Shown piece after piece: positions 1 through 5,434 of a stretch of DNA of 7,020 nt (positions are counted from its first letter, which is position 1; every line of letters begins with the position of its first letter). Source of the stretch: Deltaproteobacteria bacterium. Its GTDB lineage: Bacteria; Myxococcota; Polyangia; Polyangiales; B10-G4. The notes under the pieces are model-generated. The model did not search any database, had not been told where the DNA came from, and worked only from the letters and a program-made list of their open reading frames with translations. Both the position numbers and the translations under genes were made by a program. Location: positions 13,908 to 20,927 of the forward strand of contig JAFDCW010000025.1 of NCBI GenBank assembly GCA_019312705.1. Direction: 5' to 3'.

Positions 1-482
1 GCGTCGAGTGTCGGGCCGTTGGGCACGAGGCGACGACGCGTCTCTTCGGCCCCCGCGTGAACCGAAATGGTGAGGCCATTGTGGGGAGCCTGGACCATGA
101 AGTGCACGAGGCGTTCGGTCGGCCCCCCGGAGGTCGTGAGGCTGCGCCGGATGCCTCCGTCGCGGCACCATTCGAGGAACCCCTCGACCGCGGCGGCGTT
201 GTGAAGCGGCTCTCCGACGCCCGAGACGGTCACCCGCCGGACGGCGTGGCCCGCCTGCCGAACCGCCTCGACCTGCCCGGTTAGCTCCCCGAATGTCAGG
301 GGGCGGGTCAGGCCGTTGGCCCCCGAGGCGCAGAAAGGGCACGCCACGGCGCAGCCCACTTGGCTCGAAATGCAGAGCGTATCGCCCCGATAAAGCACCG
401 CTTCGACCTCGGAGTCATCGCCCAGAATCGCGACGAATCGCCGGTTTTGTTCGCCGATATGCTCTTGGCCGAGGCGGACCAT
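1..482 (-). CDS. RlmN/Cfr-like radical SAM protein, partial (C-terminus off the left edge)
   Basis: The 160 visible residues match the core of the RlmN/Cfr family, radical SAM enzymes that methylate adenine in 23S rRNA (RlmN also acts on tRNA). The stretch TLCISSQVGC leads into the iron-sulfur motif CAVACPFC, with cluster cysteines at residues 44, 48 and 51. It is followed by GANGLTRPLTFGELTGQV, the SAM-binding GEPL motif at 90-93 (SGVGEPLHN), SLTTSG at 114-119 and TISVHAGAEETRRRLVP at 138-154, all in family order. The start is ATG at 482-480; an in-frame TAG only three codons upstream (494-492) rules out a longer protein in this frame. The first cluster Cys is therefore at 44, against about 125 in E. 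coli RlmN, so the usual N-terminal RNA-binding domain is missing. The methyl-carrying Cys expected near the C-terminus lies outside the window. Family membership is firm; that it modifies the RlmN substrate is not, so no symbol is given. Confidence 0.9.
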   Translation of the reverse strand, partial: MVRLGQEHIGEQNRRFVAILGDDSEVEAVLYRGDTLCISSQVGCAVACPFCASGANGLTRPLTFGELTGQVEAVRQAGHAVRRVTVSGVGEPLHNAAAVEGFLEWCRDGGIRRSLTTSGGPTERLVHFMVQAPHNGLTISVHAGAEETRRRLVPNGPTLD

Positions 483-528
483 CGGGGGGATCTAGCGCCG
501 CCAAGGCCCCGGTGCCACGCCTTCGCCC

Positions 529-554
529 TTGACGTCGCCGGCTGGTCGTAAGAT
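529..554 (+). promoter_or_regulatory. Possible promoter for the PIN-like gene
   Basis: The 99-base gap between the divergent radical SAM and PIN-like genes must hold the start signals for both. On the plus strand TTGACG (529-534) resembles a -35 box and TAAGAT (549-554) a -10 box, but the spacer is only 14 bases, shorter than the usual 16-18. Only one of the two elements may be real. No comparable pair was found for the minus-strand gene. Confidence 0.25.
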
Positions 555-567
555 GACAGTGCCCATC

Positions 568-573
568 AGGAGG
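568..573 (+). promoter_or_regulatory. Strong Shine-Dalgarno sequence (AGGAGG) that sets the start of the PIN-like gene
   Basis: AGGAGG lies 8 bases before GTG at 582. It overlaps or abuts the alternative in-frame starts GTG 573 and ATG 576, which are too close to use it. This favours GTG 582 as the true start. Confidence 0.75.
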
Positions 574-581
574 TGATGCTC

Positions 582-998
582 GTGGATGTAATCCTCGCAC
601 CGGATGTGTACGTCAATGCTTCGGTGGCCCCCCAGTCGCTGCCGGACCAGGTTGTTCAGCGGATTCTCGGCCAGCACAAGGGAGAGGGTTCGACCTCCGC
701 TTGGATTCTGGATCGGGCTGCCGCGATGCTGGTGACCTTGCCCAATTTCAAGGAAGAAGCGGTCAAAGCTCAGATGGAGCTGATCAAGACCTTCGTGAAT
801 GTGGTCGAGGTCCCCGGAGACCATGGTCCCGACGCCTGGGAGGGCGCGCTCGTCGCGGCCGCCGAAGCGGCTGGCGCGAAGCGGGTGATCACCGATCACC
901 CGGACCTCGTCGGTAAGGACCACGACTCCGTCGAGTTCATCTCGTCCGAGGCCTGGCTCTTCGAACAGAAGATGCCGCCCCCGCCTCCCGGCACCTGA
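582..998 (+). CDS. PIN-like domain protein (putative ribonuclease)
   Basis: This 138-residue protein has the outline of a PIN domain, a metal-dependent RNase fold. It begins with a hydrophobic strand ending in an acidic residue (VILAPDVYVNASV, Asp8), where PIN proteins have D-x-N-V-L-x-x-A. A later segment, PDAWEGALVAAAEAAGAKRVITDHPDL, supplies Asp84, Asp105 and Asp108, matching the C-terminal acidic residues before the last strand (VEFISSEAWLF). The usual second acidic residue, a Glu about 40 residues in, is not clear; Asp44 or Glu35 could fill the place. The tail is Pro-rich (five Pro at 132-136). GTG 582 was chosen because of the AGGAGG 8 bases upstream; GTG 573 and ATG 576 are alternatives. 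No antitoxin-like reading frame precedes it, so it does not look like a standard VapBC pair. It is divergent from the RlmN-like gene and convergent with the GNAT gene. Whether it is catalytically active is unknown. Confidence 0.75.
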   Translation: MDVILAPDVYVNASVAPQSLPDQVVQRILGQHKGEGSTSAWILDRAAAMLVTLPNFKEEAVKAQMELIKTFVNVVEVPGDHGPDAWEGALVAAAEAAGAKRVITDHPDLVGKDHDSVEFISSEAWLFEQKMPPPPPGT

Positions 999-1017
999 CT
1001 CGGTTTTTCGAGATCAG
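995..1017. terminator. Small imperfect hairpin spanning both stop codons of two convergent genes
   Basis: CTGACTCG (995-1002) pairs with CGAGATCAG (1009-1017), giving eight base pairs with one bulged A at 1013 and a GTTTTT loop. The stop codons of the PIN-like gene (996-998) and the GNAT gene (1014-1016) sit in opposite arms. It could serve as a shared 3' end structure, but the T-run lies in the loop and not after the stem, so it is not a canonical intrinsic terminator. Confidence 0.35.
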
Positions 1018-1616
1018 TTCTTGGACCGGTCCGGCCCTGACGGGAGTAGGGCCGGGATCTTCTGGGCGACGTCGCGGACGGTGATCCGAGGATAGGGAAG
1101 CATCTCCGCGACGCGCGCCATCGAGAAGTTGTCGACGAGCTTCCCGTCGCGGAGGGCCGCGGCTTGCACCACGCCTTCGATCTCGAAGCCGCGCTCCCGA
1201 TAGAGCTTGATGGCCGCTTCGTTGTCGACGAAGACCGCGATCTCGAAGCGCAGGACGCCCATCCACTTCTCGCCGAGGTCGAGGAGTTCGTCGACGACGA
1301 GGCCGCCGATCCCTCGGCCGCGCACGTCGTCCGCCACGGCGAGCCACAGGCTCGCCGCATGGCGGGCCCGGAGCGAACGATGCAGCCGGAGCCCGCCCAC
1401 GGCGGCGACGTCGCCGTCCATCTCGGCCACTAGGATGCGGTTCCGTGAGTCGCGCTTCGCGAAGCGCCCGGTGGCCTCGGAGACCGGTCGGTGCGGCACC
1501 TGCATGGTCTCCTCGACGACACCGCGGCTGCCGAGGATCGACGAGACCGCCCTTGCGTCCTCTGGTTCGTACCCTCGAACTTTGACCCTGACTTTTCGCT
1601 TCTTCTTCGATGCCAT
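1014..1616 (-). CDS. GNAT family N-acetyltransferase
   Basis: This 200-residue protein shows the GNAT fold, which transfers an acyl group from acyl-CoA to an amine. Motif A is clear: the strand AASLWLAVADDV, then the acetyl-CoA pyrophosphate loop RGRGIGG (99-105) and the helix LVVDELLDLG. Motif B is also typical: FEIAVFVDNEAAIKLYRERGF (124-144), the 'N-x-x-A-x-x-L-Y-x-x-x-G-F' signature seen in RimI- and YncA-like proteins. After a conserved strand (EIEGVV) comes the family-like DGKLVDNFSMARV. The acceptor substrate cannot be told. The start is ATG 1616-1614; the frame stays open further upstream, to a possible start near 1850, but that extension crosses the neighbouring promoter and coding region, reads as low-complexity sequence and is rejected. 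The N-terminus is very basic (Lys4-Lys6, Arg7, Lys8). No good Shine-Dalgarno sequence is visible. The gene is divergent from the HEAT lipoprotein gene, with a 111-base gap in which I see no convincing promoter boxes. Confidence 0.93.
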   Translation of the reverse strand: MASKKKRKVRVKVRGYEPEDARAVSSILGSRGVVEETMQVPHRPVSEATGRFAKRDSRNRILVAEMDGDVAAVGGLRLHRSLRARHAASLWLAVADDVRGRGIGGLVVDELLDLGEKWMGVLRFEIAVFVDNEAAIKLYRERGFEIEGVVQAAALRDGKLVDNFSMARVAEMLPYPRITVRDVAQKIPALLPSGPDRSKN

Positions 1617-1727
1617 GGGCCCGAGGGTAGCGGAAATCGAGCTTGGCGCGCCTCCGATGCTGAGCGCCGCCGGGCGGCGAATCGATCGAAGCGACTTTGC
1701 CCTCGCTGATCTATGCTCCCCCTCGCG

Positions 1728-2207
1728 ATGCGCACCGCCCTGATACTCACCCTGGTCCTCCTCTCCGCTTTGACCACTGCCTGCGGTGGGGGGCCCCGGG
1801 GCCAGGTCATGAGCGCGGTCGAAGCGAGCGACCTCGAACTCGCGATTCATCGGTACGAGCGGTACCGCGCGGCCGAGGGGGCCGACCCGGGGTTGCTCGC
1901 TCAGGTCGCCGCCCTCTTGCTCGAGGACGCCGCCGCGGCAGACGACGAGGGCGCCCGCCGCGCGGCGCTGGCGCAGCTCGGCCTCGCCGGGACCGCCGGC
2001 CGCGAATCGCTCCGGCGCCTGGCGCAGCCCGGGCGTGACCCCGTGCTTCGGGCCCGCGCCCTCGAGTTGCTCGCCAAGGGCGGCGACGGCGCGGCGCAGG
2101 AGCAGCTCCGGGCCCTCCTGGACGCCGAGCGCTGGGAGATTCTCGCCGCGGCGGTCAGTGTGCTCGAGGGCTCGACCGACGAGGGGCTCCTCCTAGCCTA
2201 CCTCTAA
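1728..2207 (+). CDS. HEAT-repeat lipoprotein, N-terminal part (ends at internal TAA)
   Basis: This 159-residue product starts with a short basic n-region (MRT), a hydrophobic core (ALILTLVLLSAL) and the lipobox LTTAC, so Cys19 would be lipidated, followed by a Gly-rich linker (GGGPRG). Acetylated or not, such a protein would be anchored in the cell envelope. From about residue 30 it is Ala/Leu-rich and helical; HEAT-like units appear around 75-95 (ARRAALAQLGLAG), 97-118 (DPVLRARALELLA) and 124-147. ATG 1728 is preferred over ATG 1713, because it gives a standard signal peptide; the longer form adds only MLPLA. No strong Shine-Dalgarno sequence precedes either. If the TAA is genuine, the protein is secreted but loses about two thirds of its repeats. 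Confidence 0.7.
   Translation: MRTALILTLVLLSALTTACGGGPRGQVMSAVEASDLELAIHRYERYRAAEGADPGLLAQVAALLLEDAAAADDEGARRAALAQLGLAGTAGRESLRRLAQPGRDPVLRARALELLAKGGDGAAQEQLRALLDAERWEILAAAVSVLEGSTDEGLLLAYL
2205..2207 (+). other. In-frame TAA stop inside the HEAT lipoprotein gene
   Basis: Both the codons before (GCC TAC CTC) and after (CAC CCC GCC GAG GCG GTG CGC) continue a HEAT repeat in the same frame. TAA is an unusual stop for such a GC-rich sequence and is one substitution from GAA, CAA, AAA, TCA or TAC, any of which would restore the repeat. Confidence 0.85.
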
Positions 2208-2222
2208 CACCCCGCCGAGGCG

Positions 2223-3062
2223 GTGCGCCAGGTCGCGGCCCGCAAGCTGGCAGGCGCGGCCCCGGCAGGCGCCGTCCGGGCGGCCCTCGCCGAAGCGGCT
2301 CGAGTCGACCCTTCGCCGGCTGTCCGGGCCGCCGCGGCCACGTCCCTCGGGGCCTTTGGCGTCGAGGGGTTTCACATGCTCGAGGAGCGCCTCGGGGACC
2401 CCGAATCTCGGGTGCGCCTCGCGGCAGTCCGGGCCCTCGTTCGGGCCGACCGCGCTGCGGCGCTTTCCGTCCTCGGTCGTCTCCTCGAGATGGCACCGAG
2501 CCCCGCCGGCATCGAAGCGGCCCGGGTCCTCGCCGGGGGCGCCCGGCAAGCAGGGGATGTGGTCCCCGAAGGTCACGTCGAAGGCGAGACCCTCGCCCGG
2601 GCCTATCTCCGTCGGGCCCTCGAGGTCGCCGCGCCGAACCTCCGCTCCCAGGCCGCTGTTGCCCTCGGCTCCCTCGAGGGCGTCGCTGATCTCGGGGCGC
2701 TGCTCACCGCCGCGGCGGAGTCCGAGGAGGACCCCCAGGTGCGCCTCGGCATCGCGACCATCCTCGCCCGGGACGAGACGACGGCAGACATTGGCTTCGA
2801 GGTCCTCGGCGAGATCATGCGAGGGGAGGGCATACCCGCGGTCAGCGCCGCGGCGTTCTTGGCCCGAGAAGAAGTCGCCGCGGCAACCCCGCGCCTCGAG
2901 GCGCTCATGGCCTCATCCGAGGCCAACATTCGGCGAGTCGCCGCCCGTGCCCTTGCCCGAGACGCCGTCGAGCCCGACGCCGCCCGGGGGGCCCTGACGG
3001 ACGACGATATCACCGTACGGATCAGCGCCGCCGGCGGCATTCTCGCGGCCCTGAACGCCTAG
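2223..3062 (+). CDS. HEAT-repeat protein, C-terminal part (downstream of internal TAA)
   Basis: This is the in-frame continuation of the lipoprotein gene. GTG 2223 is the first possible re-start, 15 bases after the TAA; GAGG at 2217-2220 is only two bases before it, too close to be a good ribosome site, so independent translation is doubtful. The 279 residues are a run of HEAT/PBS-lyase-like units of about 30 residues, with the typical pattern D/P-x-V-R-x-A-A-x-x-L: examples are DPSPAVRAAAATSLGAFG, DPESRVRLAAVRALV, NLRSQAAVALGSL, DPQVRLGIATILARDE, EANIRRVAARALARD and DITVRISAAGGILAAL at the C-terminus. On its own this part has no signal peptide and would stay in the cytoplasm. Known HEAT-repeat proteins act as scaffolds, and nothing here shows the partner. 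Confidence 0.65.
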   Translation: MRQVAARKLAGAAPAGAVRAALAEAARVDPSPAVRAAAATSLGAFGVEGFHMLEERLGDPESRVRLAAVRALVRADRAAALSVLGRLLEMAPSPAGIEAARVLAGGARQAGDVVPEGHVEGETLARAYLRRALEVAAPNLRSQAAVALGSLEGVADLGALLTAAAESEEDPQVRLGIATILARDETTADIGFEVLGEIMRGEGIPAVSAAAFLAREEVAAATPRLEALMASSEANIRRVAARALARDAVEPDAARGALTDDDITVRISAAGGILAALNA

Positions 3063-3132
3063 ATCTCGCCCGAAAACGCCCGAATTACATGGACCTTGGA
3101 CGACTGGGCTACCGCGGCACCGATCCGTCGAT

Positions 3133-4065
3133 TTACTCCACGTGCACCCGAATGCTGTTTGCCCCGAAACGGCGGACGGGCTCGGAAGCGGTGGGGGAGC
3201 TGTCGAAGACGCCGGCCGTGTACCCGGGGAGGTCCTGGTCTTCCCACCGGAAGGCTTCGAACATGTTGACCTCGAGCACGATGACGAGGTCCTCCGTGGC
3301 CGTAGCGACGAGGGTGATGTCGACGGGGTAGTGATACGCAGCGACACCTTCCTCGATGGAGAGTGAGAACCCACCGGTCGTGATGGGCTCGGTGGGCAGG
3401 GGCGCGCCGAGGCCTTCGAGGGGGAAGTCCATGCCGCCGGTACGGAAGATGTAGCGAAACCAGCTCCCTGGGCGGATGACCCCATCAATGCGTGTGCCGT
3501 CGCTGAGGACCTGAACGTTGTCGAACTCGCCCGGCAGGACGTAGCCACCGGCGTGCATGATGGCGTCGACACGATAGCGAGAGTGGGAGACCACGGAACG
3601 AGCCATCGTGTAGTGGCCCGCTCGGAGGGCTTCGAGGCGCACCCTGCCTACGAGCGTGTCGTCCCCGTCGTTGTAGCCGGCCTCGGTCGGCTCGTCGCCG
3701 TGATCGAAGAGCACCAGCGGGTCCGGGTCGTCGATGCCACGGAGAAGCTCGAACGAACGGATCCCCTGGTAGGCGTCGCGGGAGGTCTGGCCGGCGTAGC
3801 CATCGGAGTGGGGGAATGGGTCGGTGTTCGTGCGCACGAACACTTGGGCCAGAGGACCCGTCGCTGCGTCGTCTGGAGCCGCTGCGTCGGGCGCGTCCGG
3901 CGCGATTTCGGCATCCCGGTCGATGAGTCCACCGTCCGGGGGCAGAGGCGTGCGCGCGTCAGCTCCGGGCCTCGGCGTTTCCTCACAGGCCGAAAACGCC
4001 GTAAGGGACGTCAACATCGCTAGAGCTACCGCGGTGCGGCAGATCAGTTTGGGGGTGCTCTCCAT
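3133..4065 (-). CDS. Lipoprotein of unknown function with acidic Ala/Pro/Asp linker
   Basis: I do not recognise this 310-residue protein. It begins MESTPKLICR, then a hydrophobic core and a lipobox ending SAC, so Cys27 would be lipidated. Residues 28-70 form a disordered-looking linker rich in Pro, Ala and Asp. The folded part (about 72-310) looks strand-rich, with alternating hydrophobic segments such as VDITLVATATEDLVIVLEV (248-266) and many aromatic residues; one segment reads NMFEAFRWEDQDLPGY. Acidic clusters (IDDPDP at 111-116, YNDGDD at 131-136) could bind calcium, but this is a guess. ATG 4065 is preferred because GAGGAG (4077-4072) lies six bases before it; in-frame ATGs at 4089 and 4071 are alternatives. 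It is convergent with the HEAT gene (70-base gap) and 88 bases downstream of the glutaredoxin-like lipoprotein gene, probably with its own promoter. Likely a surface or periplasmic-facing envelope protein. Confidence 0.85.
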   Translation of the reverse strand: MESTPKLICRTAVALAMLTSLTAFSACEETPRPGADARTPLPPDGGLIDRDAEIAPDAPDAAAPDDAATGPLAQVFVRTNTDPFPHSDGYAGQTSRDAYQGIRSFELLRGIDDPDPLVLFDHGDEPTEAGYNDGDDTLVGRVRLEALRAGHYTMARSVVSHSRYRVDAIMHAGGYVLPGEFDNVQVLSDGTRIDGVIRPGSWFRYIFRTGGMDFPLEGLGAPLPTEPITTGGFSLSIEEGVAAYHYPVDITLVATATEDLVIVLEVNMFEAFRWEDQDLPGYTAGVFDSSPTASEPVRRFGANSIRVHVE

Positions 4066-4071
4066 GGTCAT

Positions 4072-4077
4072 CTCCTC
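4072..4077 (-). promoter_or_regulatory. Shine-Dalgarno sequence (GAGGAG) of the 310-residue lipoprotein gene
   Basis: GAGGAG on the minus strand lies six bases before ATG 4065. It directly abuts the alternative ATG at 4071, which is too close to use it, so it decides the start. Confidence 0.7.
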
Positions 4078-4114
4078 GGTGGGTGCCATGGGTGGGTGGG
4101 CGCGCCCGCCGCGA

Positions 4115-4120
4115 ATTATG
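4115..4120 (-). promoter_or_regulatory. Possible -10 box in an AT-rich leader
   Basis: On the minus strand CATAAT matches five of six bases of the -10 consensus. It sits in a short AT-rich island (about 4113-4143) that stands out in this GC-rich window, between the glutaredoxin-like gene and the 310-residue lipoprotein gene, about 50 bases before the latter's start. No good -35 box lies 16-18 bases upstream (the place reads about CGAAAA), so it may need an activator or another sigma factor. Confidence 0.35.
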
Positions 4121-4153
4121 AAACCGATTGGTATTTGTTTTCGAGAAGCGCCG

Positions 4154-4897
4154 CTAACCGTCCGCGGCGATCAGCGCTTCTAGGCGTCGCTGGTCGAAGC
4201 CGGTCAGGATCGTGCCGCGGAAGTCGATGACCGGGATGCCCGAGGGACGCACCCCCGCGGCCTGGGCTTTCCGAGTCATCTCGGCCCGCGCCGCCGGGTC
4301 TTGCTCGACGTTCTTCTCGATGAAGGGCACGCCTCGGGACGTGAAGAAGCGCGCGGACGCTTGGCACGCCTGGCACCAATCGGCGCCGTAGATGACGACC
4401 TCCGAGGTGGCATGGGCGGCGGCGCCCGTCGCCGGAACGCCTGCGCCCTCGATGGGGTCCGGTTCGTCGAGGGCTCCGAGGGGGGCGACCCCGTGTGCCT
4501 CGTCGACGAGGGCGTCGTAGGCGTCCCGGCGCACCGTGCGTACGACGTAGGGCCCGCCCTCGGTCGCCGCGCGAATGTCGGCGACGTACACGAGTTCGGC
4601 GTCGAGGCGTTCGTCCGGTGCGGCCCGGAGCGAGTCGACGCGCACGTACTCGCGGTGTTCTTCGGGGACCTCGTCGCGGCTGCTCGCCCGGTGCGGCCCC
4701 TCCTCGTCGAACCACACGAGCAGCAATCCGTCGAGGTCTCCTTCGACGGCGAAGGGCGGCTCGATCGGCGCTCCCCGGAGGCCAGACTCGTCGCCGGGGG
4801 CGGCGCCCCCTTGCTCGGATGCCGCGCCGCCCCGTTCGCACGCGAAGAGCAGGGTCAGCCCGAGGGCCAATACGACGCGAGGGACGAGGGCAGTCAT
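4154..4897 (-). CDS. Lipoprotein with C-terminal glutaredoxin/thioredoxin-like domain
   Basis: This 247-residue protein is predicted to be an envelope-anchored thiol-disulfide oxidoreductase. The signal peptide (MTALVPRVVLALGL) ends in the lipobox LLFAC, with Cys20 lipidated, followed by a Gly/Ala-rich linker to about 50. Residues 55-135 form an unrecognised domain beginning GLLLVWFDEEG and containing ELVYVADIRA and PYVVRTVRRDAYDALV. After a second linker, residues 166-245 are a glutaredoxin-like fold: strand EVVIYGADWC, active-site CQAC (175-178), helix SARFFTSRGV, strand PFIEKNVEQD, the cis-Pro loop SGIPVIDF (Pro222), and a final helix DQRRLEALIA. The segment PFIEKNV with a following acidic residue is typical of glutaredoxins. 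ATG 4897 is chosen over ATG 4936, since the latter adds an acidic N-terminus (GEAEGDG) unsuited to a signal peptide and overlaps the upstream gene. No Shine-Dalgarno sequence is obvious. It follows the 149-residue lipoprotein gene by 25 bases and is likely co-transcribed with it. Confidence 0.88.
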   Translation of the reverse strand: MTALVPRVVLALGLTLLFACERGGAASEQGGAAPGDESGLRGAPIEPPFAVEGDLDGLLLVWFDEEGPHRASSRDEVPEEHREYVRVDSLRAAPDERLDAELVYVADIRAATEGGPYVVRTVRRDAYDALVDEAHGVAPLGALDEPDPIEGAGVPATGAAAHATSEVVIYGADWCQACQASARFFTSRGVPFIEKNVEQDPAARAEMTRKAQAAGVRPSGIPVIDFRGTILTGFDQRRLEALIAADG

Positions 4898-4922
4898 CGT
4901 TACGGAGTGTGACCCATCGCCT

Positions 4923-5372
4923 TCAGCTTCGCCCATCGATACTGCGCCGGAGGCGCTGCTTGCCGTCTTCGCATTCTACGAGGAGCGCTCGGGACCGGAC
5001 AATGGCTTCGCTGCTGCGGGTGATCATCGCCTCGATGCGCGCGGCATCGGCGGCGGGGACGTGGGCTGCGTTGTCGCCCCCCGTGATGCTGCCCAGGGCG
5101 ATCGTGGCCTCGTTCTGCGCCTCTTCCGCTTCGATGAGAGCCCCGTGGCCACCTACGCACTTGCCCCGCACGGCCACCACCGTCTCGTCGGTCAAAGGTA
5201 GCGCTTCGAGGCGTTCGAGCAGCTGCCTACGTTCGGCGATCGGCGCATCGATGGAGATCAGCTCGGCCCGTCCCAGGAAGAGCCGCGCTTCGTTCTCCTT
5301 GCGGTCGGTGCACCCGGCAACGGCAGCGAGGGCAGCGAGGGCTAGGCAGACCGTGAGTACCTTCGTGAACAC
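4923..5372 (-). CDS. Small helical lipoprotein of unknown function
   Basis: The 149-residue product starts with a lysine (MFTK) and a hydrophobic core (LTVCLALAALAAV), then a lipobox ending VAGC, so Cys21 would be lipidated. The mature part is mostly charged helix: AERRQLLERLEALPLT (46-61), ALIEAEEAQNEAT (78-90) and ARIEAMITRSSEAIVRSRALLVE (111-133), which could form a helical hairpin. Two further cysteines (72 and 134) could make a disulfide, notable because the next gene encodes a thiol oxidoreductase; that link is inference. The start is GTG 5372, with an in-frame TGA 21 bases upstream, so no longer form exists; no clear Shine-Dalgarno sequence was seen. The gene is first in a probable two-gene operon with the glutaredoxin-like lipoprotein, 25 bases apart, and is divergent from the lipase-like gene across a 62-base gap. 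I cannot assign a function. Confidence 0.82.
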   Translation of the reverse strand: MFTKVLTVCLALAALAAVAGCTDRKENEARLFLGRAELISIDAPIAERRQLLERLEALPLTDETVVAVRGKCVGGHGALIEAEEAQNEATIALGSITGGDNAAHVPAADAARIEAMITRSSEAIVRSRALLVECEDGKQRLRRSIDGRS

Positions 5373-5434
5373 GGCCGGAGCGTAGCATCACGTGCTTTCT
5401 TGACGCAGCAGCCGTCTCAGGACCAGATGCGTAG

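Larger units (their letters stand above)
1728..3062 (+). pseudogene. HEAT-repeat lipoprotein gene interrupted by an in-frame TAA
   Basis: Read as one frame, this region encodes about 444 residues: a lipoprotein signal peptide followed by tandem helical repeats of HEAT/PBS-lyase type to the end. A TAA at 2205-2207 (codon 160) splits it. There is no frameshift: the upstream and downstream parts are in the same frame, and the codons before and after the stop fall inside one repeat (LLAYL, stop, HPAEAVRQVAARKL). The downstream 284 codons keep strong G/C bias at the third position and regular repeat structure, so the lesion is recent, a sequencing error, or tolerated by readthrough or re-initiation. 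HEAT repeats normally form protein-binding superhelices. The two halves are described separately. Confidence 0.7.

Noticed and set aside
492..923. A 143-codon minus-strand frame opposite the PIN-like gene, in frame with the RlmN-like gene and possibly its missing N-terminal domain.
   Set aside because: It ends with TAG before the RlmN-like ATG and its sequence bears no resemblance to the RlmN N-terminal domain; it is the antisense shadow of the PIN-like gene.
1584..1616. The GNAT N-terminus contains KKKRKV, identical to the core of the SV40 nuclear localisation signal.
   Set aside because: The gene is bacterial in every other respect; a short Lys/Arg run like this occurs by chance and more likely reflects nucleic-acid or ribosome contact, or nothing.
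3067..3084. Direct repeat CGCCCGAA, two copies ten bases apart just after the HEAT gene stop.
   Set aside because: It has only two short copies, with no hairpin and no link to a regulatory site; it is likely chance.
5400..5429. TTGACG at 5400-5405 as a -35 box for the lipase-like gene.
   Set aside because: No plausible -10 box follows at 16-18 bases, and the implied start would lie almost on the GTG codon.
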